A DNA stretch of 64,000 nucleotides from Sphingobacteriales bacterium 50-39. Its GTDB lineage: Bacteria > Bacteroidota > Bacteroidia > Chitinophagales > Chitinophagaceae. How positions within the stretch are numbered: position 1 is the first letter of the stretch; each line of letters starts with the position of its first letter. The position numbers and the translations under genes are program-made. The notes under the pieces are model-generated. The model was not told where the DNA came from and made no database searches. It worked only from the letters and a program-made list of their open reading frames with translations. Positions 52,556-59,655 of the stretch are shown here, in pieces. The stretch spans positions 124,001-188,000 of the forward strand of contig MKTZ01000010.1 of the NCBI GenBank assembly GCA_001898505.1, given 5' to 3'.

Positions 52556-53565
52556 CCTTTGTATTGTACGCCGCCTGTAACGGGATCGGTCTTATGGCCC
52601 AGGAGACAGGTATCCATATCATAAAAGAGGATATTGTCGTGCGCCATCGCAAAATGCGCAAAGGCGGTGAGTGCAACCCGGCTTTCCAACATACCGCCCA
52701 TCATACAGGGAATTCTATGCTGCGCGGCGCAGTCATTGATCTGGATGGCCTCGAGGATGCCGCCTGATTTGGCAAATTTTATATTGATATAATCACAAGC
52801 GTGCTCATTTATGAGCCGGCGGGCGTCGTGGTGATCAAAGACGCTCTCGTCGGCCATGATCCTTATGGGTGATTTTTTGCGCAGCAGCGGCAGCTTATCA
52901 TCGTCCCAATGCCGCATGGGCTGCTCACAGAACTGAACATTATAAGGTCCCATACCGGAGAGCGCATTCAATGCCGTATCGAAGTCCCAGCCCTGGTTGG
53001 CGTCAATCCGTAAGATGATATCTTCTCCCACGGCGGCCCTGATCTGCCTGACCCTTTCCACGTCCTCATTACCATTCTTGCCCAGCTTGATCTTTATCAT
53101 CCTTACGCCATTTTCCCGGAACTGGATAGCCGTGGCGGCCATATTGCCGGGAGTGTCGATGCCGATGGTAAGGTCTGTCTCGATGTCTTTTTTCTCCCCA
53201 CCCAGGAATTGATAGAGCGGCTGTCCTGCCTTGCGGGCGGCCAGATCATAAAGGGCCATATCAAAAGCGCTCTTGATGGTGGAATTAAAGGCCGTGAACA
53301 TATGCAGCTCGCCCATTCGGGCGGAGATGTCTTCCGCGTCCCGGCCTCTCCAAAGTGCGGCGAAGTCCTTTGCCATCTCAAAGCAGGTGGCCTGGGTCTC
53401 GCCTACGATCATCGGGAAAGCGGAGCATTCGCCTACACCGTAATAGCCGGCATCGGTGTGGATACGGATAAAGATGTTCTGTGCATAATGCATGGTCCCT
53501 GTGGCGATCGTAAAGGGATGCATAGGGATACTGAGCTTATAGATATCGGTCTTGAGGATCTTCAT
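52468..53565 (-). CDS. Dipeptide epimerase (L-Ala-D/L-Glu epimerase-like)
   Basis: A 365-residue enolase-superfamily enzyme. KxK motif: VRMIKIKLGKNGNED. Metal ligands: LRIDANQGWD, FCEQPMRHWDDDK and IMADESVFDHHDA. Opposite lysine: YINIKFAKSGGIL. The C-terminal CMMGGMLESRVALTAFAHFA and YDMDTCLLG follow. Dipeptide epimerases convert L-Ala-D-Glu from murein or related dipeptides so they can be degraded. It begins one base after the deacylase stop, so it is co-translated with it, and its last 88 bases are antisense to the Lnt-like gene. Confidence 0.9.
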   Translation of the reverse strand: MKILKTDIYKLSIPMHPFTIATGTMHYAQNIFIRIHTDAGYYGVGECSAFPMIVGETQATCFEMAKDFAALWRGRDAEDISARMGELHMFTAFNSTIKSAFDMALYDLAARKAGQPLYQFLGGEKKDIETDLTIGIDTPGNMAATAIQFRENGVRMIKIKLGKNGNEDVERVRQIRAAVGEDIILRIDANQGWDFDTALNALSGMGPYNVQFCEQPMRHWDDDKLPLLRKKSPIRIMADESVFDHHDARRLINEHACDYINIKFAKSGGILEAIQINDCAAQHRIPCMMGGMLESRVALTAFAHFAMAHDNILFYDMDTCLLGHKTDPVTGGVQYKGYFLEIPDTPGLGADVDEAFLSQCESITI

Positions 53566-53566
53566 A

Positions 53567-55288
53567 TTATTGTTTAGTGTGCGACGAACCGTCCAGTTGG
53601 GGGCTTCTATAGCCTGGTCCAAAAACGGCTTTTCCGGGTTTGGCGCCTGTGTGCTGACCGTCCTTTAGCACCTCTACTCCATTGACGAACACACCCGATA
53701 CGCCTGTAGCCAGTTGGTGAGGCTGCTCATAGGTCGAGTTGGCCCGAACGGTGGCGGGATCGAATATCACCACATCGGCATAATAGCCGGCGCGAAGTTC
53801 GCCTCTTTTTTTCAATTTCAATCGTGCTGCCGCCAGTCCGCTGAGCTTATGAATGGCTTCTTCCAGCGGGATGACCTTTTCTTCCCGTACGTATGTGCCC
53901 AGGAGATGGGCTGAGTTGCCATAGGCACGGGGATGGGTACTGCTCTTTAGAAACACTCCTTCGGGCGCCATACTGGCTGCATCGGAACCAAAGGTCATAT
54001 AGGGCAAGCGTATCTCTTTTTTTATGTTGTCCTCACTCATCAGAAAGTAGATGACCTCTACCCTGGAATGATCCTGTATCACGAGGTCGATGATGGTCTC
54101 TTCGGGGCTGGTATGCCTCATCCTGGCGATCTCGCTCAGTCTTTTGCCGGTGAGGTATTTCAGGGAGTCTTGTTTAAAACCCACACAAATGATGTTATCG
54201 GCGCCCGAGCCCAGGTACAGATTCTCCCAGGCATCGGTAGGAGTAGTCATGTCCCTGATGGTCTTTTTGCGTATAATGGGGTCCTTGAGCCTTTCGATCC
54301 ATTTGTCGAGTCCGCCTTCCTGTACGGCGGGGGGCATGGAGGCGTCGAATCCCGTGGCGCCGGCGGTATAGGTATACATACAGGCGGAGATGTCGAGCCC
54401 GGCGGCACGGGCGCTGTCAATCTTGACGATAAGGGTATCCATTTTGCCCCAGTTGTTCTTTCCCGCCGCCTTGAGGTGATAGAATACGGCGGGAATGCGG
54501 GCGTCTTTTGCGATGTGGATGAGCTCATCGGAGGCCTGCAGGAGCCTGTTGCCTTCGCTCCGTATATGGGAGATGTATATTCCGCCATAAGGGGCGGCGA
54601 CCTTGCATAGCTCTACGAGCTCGCCGGTACTGGCATAGAACCCCGGGGCATAGATGAGGGCCGACCCGATGCCCATGGCGCCTTCTTCCATAGCCTGTTT
54701 GACCAGGAGTCGCATTTTATCCAGTTCGGCCGGTGTGGGGGCCCTATTGGCGTCTCCGAGCACGTTCTCCCGGATGGTGCTGGCGCCTACGAAGGAGGCC
54801 ACATTGGTGGATACGCCTTTCCTCTCGAGGTAGGTGAGATAGTCTTTCAGGGAGGTCCATTCGATCCTGTATTTGATATCGCCCTCTTGTTGCTCTTCTA
54901 TCTTTTTCATAGTGTCGGTGAGGGGGCCTTCTGAAGAGCCTTCCCCAAAGACTTCCAGGGTCACCCCCTGCCGGATGGCGCTCATGGACCGGCCGTCCTG
55001 TAAGAGGGAGGTTACGGACCAGCTTTGCATGTCGATGAATCCCGGGGATATGGCTTTGCCGGTGGCGTCGATATCGCGCAGGCGGGCGGTGGCGTTGGCG
55101 CAATCGCCGATAAAGGCTATGGTATCGGCGTTGAGGGCTATATCTCCCTTTATGGGGACTTGACCTGTGCCGTCGTAAATAGAGCCATGGCGGATGATGG
55201 TGTCGTAGGAAGGGCTGGTATGGCAGGCGGCAAGGAGGATTGCGGCGGTCAGGGATATACCTGTCTGTATCCAGCTGTATTTTCTCAT
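53567..55288 (-). CDS. D-aminoacylase-like amidohydrolase lipoprotein
   Basis: A 573-residue lipoprotein (lipobox LLAAC near residue 21) of the D-aminoacylase/N-acyl-D-amino-acid deacylase family. KAISPGFIDMQSW replaces the usual GFIDxHxH, so the first metal pair is absent; the later GVTLEVFGEGSSEG also lacks the usual Cys. Remaining ligands are in YISHIRSEGNRL (His), VFYHLKAAGKNNWGK (His) and TFGSDAASM (Asp), with HPRAYGNSAHLLG as the usual C-terminal motif. It lies directly upstream of the epimerase gene; together they suggest processing of peptides with D-residues. Confidence 0.82.
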   Translation of the reverse strand: MRKYSWIQTGISLTAAILLAACHTSPSYDTIIRHGSIYDGTGQVPIKGDIALNADTIAFIGDCANATARLRDIDATGKAISPGFIDMQSWSVTSLLQDGRSMSAIRQGVTLEVFGEGSSEGPLTDTMKKIEEQQEGDIKYRIEWTSLKDYLTYLERKGVSTNVASFVGASTIRENVLGDANRAPTPAELDKMRLLVKQAMEEGAMGIGSALIYAPGFYASTGELVELCKVAAPYGGIYISHIRSEGNRLLQASDELIHIAKDARIPAVFYHLKAAGKNNWGKMDTLIVKIDSARAAGLDISACMYTYTAGATGFDASMPPAVQEGGLDKWIERLKDPIIRKKTIRDMTTPTDAWENLYLGSGADNIICVGFKQDSLKYLTGKRLSEIARMRHTSPEETIIDLVIQDHSRVEVIYFLMSEDNIKKEIRLPYMTFGSDAASMAPEGVFLKSSTHPRAYGNSAHLLGTYVREEKVIPLEEAIHKLSGLAAARLKLKKRGELRAGYYADVVIFDPATVRANSTYEQPHQLATGVSGVFVNGVEVLKDGQHTGAKPGKAVFGPGYRSPQLDGSSHTKQ

Positions 55289-55332
55289 GCAGGGGATTTA
55301 TACCGAATATAGAAAAAAACCGAATTCCTTCT

Positions 55333-55340
55333 TACTTTTG
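55333..55340 (+). promoter_or_regulatory. -7 element before proline dehydrogenase
   Basis: TACTTTTG, 24 bases before the ATG at 55365. It lies between divergent genes and has no clear -33 partner. Confidence 0.5.
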
Positions 55341-55364
55341 CCGGCAAATCAGGTTTTGTACATT

Positions 55365-56606
55365 ATGATTACAGACCCCGGAACTGTTTCTTTCGACAAC
55401 ACTGAGAATGCATTTGAATACAAGTCGGATAAGGAGCTAAAAAAAGCGGCTTTTTTATTTTCCAGCATGGGCAATGCCGCCCTGGTAAAGCTTGGAACAA
55501 GGCTCACACCCTGGATGATCCGGTCGGGCCTGCCGGTAAAGGGGCTGATACGCAATACGATATTTTCACAATTTGTAGGGGGCGAGACCCTGGAGGAGAC
55601 GGCGGCTGTGGCCCGCAAACTGGGCGAATACCATGTTCAGGTGATCCTGGATTATGGGGTAGAGGGAGGGGACGAGGGAGAAGAGGGTTTTGACCATGCC
55701 TGTGACGAGTTTATCCGGGTGATCGACTATGCGGCTACGCAACCCAATATACCTTTTATGAGCGTCAAGGTGACGGGGGTCGCCCGCTTTGGTCTCCTGG
55801 AAAAGCTGGATCGTGGGGTGGGGAGCCCTGAGGAAGGGGGTAGCCTGATGAAACGGTATGCCCGGGCTGTCGAGGCGCTGACGAACCAGGAACGGGAAGA
55901 GTGGGAGCGGGTACAGCAACGGATGGAGCGTATCTGCCGGGAAGCGTCCGCCAAGAAGGTAGGGGTGCTTATCGATGCTGAAGAGACCTGGATACAGGAC
56001 CCGGTGGATGTGCTGAGCATCCTGATGATGGATAAACTGAACAGGGACGGCCAGGTGGCGGTGTATAATACTATCCAGCTGTACAGGCATGACCGATTGA
56101 GTTTTTTGAAGGATTGTTATGAGGCTGCCGAGCAGCGCAATTTTATACTTGGCGCCAAATTGGTGCGTGGAGCGTATATGGAAAAAGAGCGGAAGCGGGC
56201 AGAGGAAGTGGGGTATGCTTCACCGATACAGCCGGACAAGGAGTCTTCGGACAGGGACTATAATCTGGCCCTGGAATTTTGTATCGAGCATCTGGATCGG
56301 GTTGCGCTTATCGTAGCGTCTCACAATGAATACAGTAATCTCTACGCTGTAAAGCTGCTGCAGGAGCGTGGCCTGCCGCTGGAACATCCGCATATCCATT
56401 TTTCGCAGCTGTACGGGATGAGCGATAATATCACGTTCAATCTTGCCAAGGCAGGCTGTGCGGTGAGTAAATATCTTCCATTCGGTCCTATTCGGGATGT
56501 CGTCCCTTACCTGATGCGCCGGGCCCAGGAGAACAGCTCTGTATCGGGACAAACCGGGCGTGAACTGGGGCTGATCAGGAAGGAATTGAAGAGGCGGGGG
56601 GTATAA
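55365..56606 (+). CDS. Proline dehydrogenase
   Basis: A 413-residue FAD enzyme converting proline to pyrroline-5-carboxylate. Family motifs are FSQFVGGETLEETAAVARKL near the N-terminus, the DAEETWIQDPVD strand, LGAKLVRGAYMEKERKRAEE, HNEYSNLYAVKLLQERGLPL and LYGMSDNITFNLAKAGCAVS, with KYLPFGPIRDVVPYLMRRAQ and ENSS forming the substrate-closing region. Start at 55365 drops a low-quality N-terminal extension. It ends antisense to the membrane protein gene with a 32-base overlap. Confidence 0.95.
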   Translation: MITDPGTVSFDNTENAFEYKSDKELKKAAFLFSSMGNAALVKLGTRLTPWMIRSGLPVKGLIRNTIFSQFVGGETLEETAAVARKLGEYHVQVILDYGVEGGDEGEEGFDHACDEFIRVIDYAATQPNIPFMSVKVTGVARFGLLEKLDRGVGSPEEGGSLMKRYARAVEALTNQEREEWERVQQRMERICREASAKKVGVLIDAEETWIQDPVDVLSILMMDKLNRDGQVAVYNTIQLYRHDRLSFLKDCYEAAEQRNFILGAKLVRGAYMEKERKRAEEVGYASPIQPDKESSDRDYNLALEFCIEHLDRVALIVASHNEYSNLYAVKLLQERGLPLEHPHIHFSQLYGMSDNITFNLAKAGCAVSKYLPFGPIRDVVPYLMRRAQENSSVSGQTGRELGLIRKELKRRGV

Positions 56607-57474
56607 AAGCGAAGGCTGTCGCCTTTTTCGTAATATTTTGCCCGGGAAATTTCAAGGACATAGTACCGATATATGCTATCATACCTGAAATATTAATGCT
56701 GGCGCCATCTTTGAAGATTATTTCCGTCCTTTTCAAGCCTTCCAATCCTCTACTATTACCATATTGAATTATTTCGCTGATATCTTTTTTATCGTATGTG
56801 ACTGGGGCGCCTATTGGACCAAATTGGAACAAGGGATGCCCTCTGCTGATGGATAGTATCATGCCTTTGGATGCGCGGTAGTGACTGATGCAGGAAGCGA
56901 TCAAGAGTACGGCAATAGTGGCGGAAAATATACCTAAGGCGCCGAAGATCAGTAGACCAACTATCTGAGCGGAGGGTGCACTCATTATAAGTCCAAAGAT
57001 GCCTATGATGGGAAATGCCAGCAAGATCAATGAAAAGAAGCAGACTGACAGGAGTGTAGATGTCGGGGCCATGGTGTAAGCGAAATTGATCGTTGCAAAG
57101 TGATGTCTGTTGTTGGTGAAGGGAGTTGATTGGTGCTTGAAGCCGGCAATATCGAGCTTGTTGTCGAAATAGGACGCTATGATGGGGTAGGCTTCCTGGA
57201 GGGTGGGCATGGAATGTGTAGAGAGATGATCCTTCCCGTCCAGGTAATAAAGAACGAATTTTCCGTTGTAATAGAGAGCCAGTTTCAGGTAGTCGCCTGC
57301 GATCCCTTCGATAGTAATAGAAGGGTTGGTTAGACTGACGGCTAGATGGTCCCGCTGCTGGGTCCAGGGGAATTGTTCAATGAGGTCCCGGGTCTCGGGC
57401 CAGGAGCGTTGTTTGAGGTCGGAGAATTCACCGGGCTCGTAGTCTTTTAGCTGGGTTTTGGTAAGGCGGGGCAA
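56575..57474 (-). CDS. Membrane protein of unknown function
   Basis: A 299-residue protein. Residues 1-135 are soluble and beta-rich (HLAVSLTNPSITIEGIAGDY, YYNGKFVLYYLDGKDHLSTH). Two membrane helices follow (LLSVCFFSLILLAFPIIGIF and IVGLLIFGALGIFSATIAVL), and the last 95 residues look like a PH- or SMALP-type beta domain ending FPGQNITKKATAFAF. I do not recognise the family. Its last 11 codons are antisense to the proline dehydrogenase end. tRNA-Val lies 65 bases upstream on the other strand. Confidence 0.65.
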   Translation of the reverse strand: MPRLTKTQLKDYEPGEFSDLKQRSWPETRDLIEQFPWTQQRDHLAVSLTNPSITIEGIAGDYLKLALYYNGKFVLYYLDGKDHLSTHSMPTLQEAYPIIASYFDNKLDIAGFKHQSTPFTNNRHHFATINFAYTMAPTSTLLSVCFFSLILLAFPIIGIFGLIMSAPSAQIVGLLIFGALGIFSATIAVLLIASCISHYRASKGMILSISRGHPLFQFGPIGAPVTYDKKDISEIIQYGNSRGLEGLKRTEIIFKDGASINISGMIAYIGTMSLKFPGQNITKKATAFAFIPPASSIPS

Positions 57475-57511
57475 GGGGTAATTTTTATAGGATAAATTTA
57501 TAAAAAATCTT

Positions 57512-57519
57512 TACCTTCG
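57512..57519 (+). promoter_or_regulatory. Probable -7 element of tRNA-Val
   Basis: TACCTTCG followed by TG, one base different from TACCTTTG, 20 bases before the tRNA. Confidence 0.45.
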
Positions 57520-57539
57520 TGCCCTGTTATTTTTTCTAA

Positions 57540-57613
57540 GGATCGTTAGCTCAGTTGGTTAGAGTACTTCCTTGACATGGAAGGGGTCACCGGTTCGAAT
57601 CCTGTACGATCCA
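57540..57613 (+). tRNA. tRNA-Val (anticodon GAC)
   Basis: A 74-nt cloverleaf can be drawn. The acceptor stem is GGATCGT with ACGATCC (57540-57546, 57606-57612) and discriminator A (57613). The D arm is GCTC-AGTTGGTTA-GAGT. The anticodon stem CTTCC/GGAAG holds the loop TTGACAT with anticodon GAC (57574-57576). The T arm is ACCGG-TTCGAAT-CCTGT, with one mismatch (C57591 against T57603). CCA is not encoded. A terminator follows directly. Confidence 0.95.
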
Positions 57614-57614
57614 C

Positions 57615-57647
57615 AAGGCCCTTCGGCATTCGCCGGGGCCTTTTTTT
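57615..57647 (+). terminator. Terminator after tRNA-Val
   Basis: AAGGCCC (57615-57621) with GGGCCTT at the end of the stem and an inner CGGC/GCCG pair, followed by a run of seven T (57641-57647). Confidence 0.85.
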
Positions 57648-58070
57648 GTGGTAGCGGGCGGGCCTTCGTCGGGCGTATCTTTCGTTCGTCGGGCAGAATG
57701 GCATTTTGGTCGAAAAAACTCTTTGCGGGTGTGGGAATTTTACATCTTTGTATCAGCAAACGAAACAAATCCGACCCTGAAAAACCAAAGAAACCAAGCA
57801 AAGATCCAGACCGAGAAAAACCCCTAAATCCTGATCCAAAAGAAAAACGGAAAGGAATCCAAAGCCCGAAAAACCACAAGATCCTATCCAATTATTTGAA
57901 AAACCGGGAATCTCTTTACCCGACAACCGAAAAAAAGAGTAGTGCAAAAATCCAATCGTCCGAAGAAAATCCTGTCTGGTGCAAAACCTAGATATATGAA
58001 TCCGTCCGAATGATGACTAAATTAGATCGATTAAATTAACCTGAAGATCGTTGCCCCTGACAAAAAATTG
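57648..58070 (+). ncRNA. A/C-rich region with promoter-like and terminator signals; possible small RNA or leader
   Basis: After the tRNA terminator TTCGTCGGGC occurs twice (57665-57674, 57685-57694). A promoter-like pair follows: TTTG (57722-57725), 17 bases, CATCTTTG (57743-57750). From about 57756 to 57990 the plus strand is made mostly of A and C, with few T, and many CC pairs. One frame, from an ATG at 57699, is open for 97 codons but this can result from the lack of T. A 10-bp hairpin with T-rich tail ends the region. MMTKLDRLN-stop (58011-58040) is a possible short peptide. I make no functional claim. Confidence 0.35.
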
Positions 58071-58098
58071 ATGCCGCGGATAGCTCCGCGGCATTTTA
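58071..58098 (+). terminator. Terminator-like hairpin before the GNAT gene
   Basis: ATGCCGCGGA (58071-58080), loop TAGC, TCCGCGGCAT (58085-58094), then TTTAATTT. Perfect 10-bp stem. Confidence 0.75.
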
Positions 58099-58190
58099 AT
58101 TTGTAACACCTCTACCTGACACCCGGAAACAGAAGATTGTATCGCAATCGAACTTATGTAAGATTTGAAGTAAATTCCGGAAAAAATCAA

Positions 58191-58652
58191 ATGGACCGGA
58201 TTACGATCAGACCTGCGGTCATGGGCGACCTGCCAACATTGAGAAAGTTTGAACAGGCGCTCATTGCTGCCGAGCGTCCATTTGATCCTACGCTGGCGGA
58301 TGATCCTATACATTATTATGAGCTGGAGGAAATGATCCACGCGTCTGAAGTCAGGCTGGCCGTAGCGGCGTATGATGGTGAGATCATCGGCTCCGGCTAT
58401 GCGCGTATCGATGCTTCCAAGTCTTATCTGCGACATAAACGACATGCTTATTTCGGGTTTATGTATGTGTTGCCGGAACACCGGGGAAAAGGGGTGAACG
58501 GCCGAATTATGGAGCATTTAAAAGAATGGTCCCTGCTTCAACACATCGAAGAGATCCGGCTGGACGTATATACGGACAATGTGCCGGCGATAAAAGCGTA
58601 TGAGAAGGCGGGGTTTAGGCTGTTGATGACTGAAATGCGGTTGTTGCGGTAA
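58191..58652 (+). CDS. GNAT-family N-acetyltransferase
   Basis: A 153-residue acetyltransferase. MDRITIRPAVMGDLPTLRKF opens the fold, EVRLAVAAYDGEIIGSGYAR is the central sheet, AYFGFMYVLPEHRGKGVNGR holds the acetyl-CoA loop R/Q-x-x-G-x-G/A (here HRGKGVNGR), and RLDVYTDNVPAIKAYEKAGF is the final motif. Substrate unknown. Start at 58191 is the ATG that begins the conserved fold; a longer frame overlaps the terminator region. Confidence 0.9.
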   Translation: MDRITIRPAVMGDLPTLRKFEQALIAAERPFDPTLADDPIHYYELEEMIHASEVRLAVAAYDGEIIGSGYARIDASKSYLRHKRHAYFGFMYVLPEHRGKGVNGRIMEHLKEWSLLQHIEEIRLDVYTDNVPAIKAYEKAGFRLLMTEMRLLR

Positions 58653-58660
58653 TTTATTTA

Positions 58661-58691
58661 TTGGAATGTTTGAACATATTTGATATCTTTG
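58661..58691 (+). promoter_or_regulatory. Promoter of the ROK-PMI-porter operon
   Basis: TTG (58661-58663), 20 bases, TATCTTTG (58684-58691), 16 bases before the ROK start codon. Confidence 0.6.
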
Positions 58692-58707
58692 ATTTACAGG
58701 ATATTTT

Positions 58708-59655
58708 ATGGTACTAACTATCGACTTTGGGGGGACCAGGGTAAAATTTGGGATCATTGAGAAGGGAGGAAAGGTCATTGCTGTCGACCAGGTCAGGGCC
58801 TTACCGGAAAGCAGCATCGAGGACAACCTGAAGATGATCAGCCAGCAAGCTTTGTCGTCCTTTAAGGGGCAGTTTTCCGCTCATAGCCTGTCGGGTATTG
58901 GCATTGCTCTTCCCAGCATCGTGGATACGGAGGCCGGCCGGGTTGTTTCCCGGTATGTCAAATATACCAGCGCGTTGGAGTTCGATTTTGCCGATTGGGC
59001 GGGGCGGGAGTGGGGTGTGCCTTTGGCGATGGAAAATGACGCAAGGGCAGCTTTGGTGGGGGAGTGGCAGTATGGCGCGGGTAAGGGGTGTAACGATATT
59101 GTTCTGCTGACCATTGGTACGGGTGTCGGCAGTGCGGTGCTGGTGGATGGGAAGTTATTCAAAGGCAGGCATCTGCTGGCCGGGAACCTGGCGGGTCATA
59201 TGTCCATCAACGTCAATGGCGGTCCGTGTAATTGTGGGTTCTTTGGCTGCCTGGAGAGCGAAGCATCGACCTGGGCGCTGCCATCTATTATATCAAAACA
59301 GCCGCGTCTGGCGGAGAGCAGCTTATCAAAAATAACATCGCCGCAGTATAGTCATTTGTTCGAGGAGGCTCATAAAGGGGATGCCCTGGCTGGTTCGCTG
59401 GTGGAGCAATCCATGAGAGCATGGGGTACGGCTGTGGTCAACCTGATACATGCTTATGATCCGGAGATGATCATCATCGGCGGGGGCGTCATGCGGCAGG
59501 AACAAAAGATCTTACCTTATATACAACGAATGGTGGACCAATATGCCTGGCTACCTCCGGGGACAACCCGACTGGCTGCGGCCATGCAGGTGGATTATGC
59601 CGGATTGCTGGGAATGGAATACCTCACCCACAATTTAAATAAACCAACAAATTGA
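58708..59655 (+). CDS. ROK-family sugar kinase
   Basis: A 315-residue sugar kinase. LTIDFGGTRVKFGIIEKGGK is the phosphate-1 loop (DxGGT). LAMENDARAALVGEWQYGAG carries the catalytic Asp, TIGTGVGSAVLVDGKLF is phosphate 2, and GHMSINVNGGPCNCGFFGCL is the ROK zinc signature. IIIGGGVMRQEQK is the adenosine loop. Likely a glucokinase- or mannokinase-type enzyme of the hexose operon. Its TGA overlaps the TTG start of the next gene. Confidence 0.93.
   Translation: MVLTIDFGGTRVKFGIIEKGGKVIAVDQVRALPESSIEDNLKMISQQALSSFKGQFSAHSLSGIGIALPSIVDTEAGRVVSRYVKYTSALEFDFADWAGREWGVPLAMENDARAALVGEWQYGAGKGCNDIVLLTIGTGVGSAVLVDGKLFKGRHLLAGNLAGHMSINVNGGPCNCGFFGCLESEASTWALPSIISKQPRLAESSLSKITSPQYSHLFEEAHKGDALAGSLVEQSMRAWGTAVVNLIHAYDPEMIIIGGGVMRQEQKILPYIQRMVDQYAWLPPGTTRLAAAMQVDYAGLLGMEYLTHNLNKPTN

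Noticed and set aside
57572-57991. 139-codon frame starting within tRNA-Val
   Set aside because: Its first part reads through the tRNA and terminator; the rest is open mainly because the strand lacks T.
57540-58190. Integrated element at tRNA-Val
   Set aside because: No integrase gene and no second copy of the tRNA 3' end was seen in the window.
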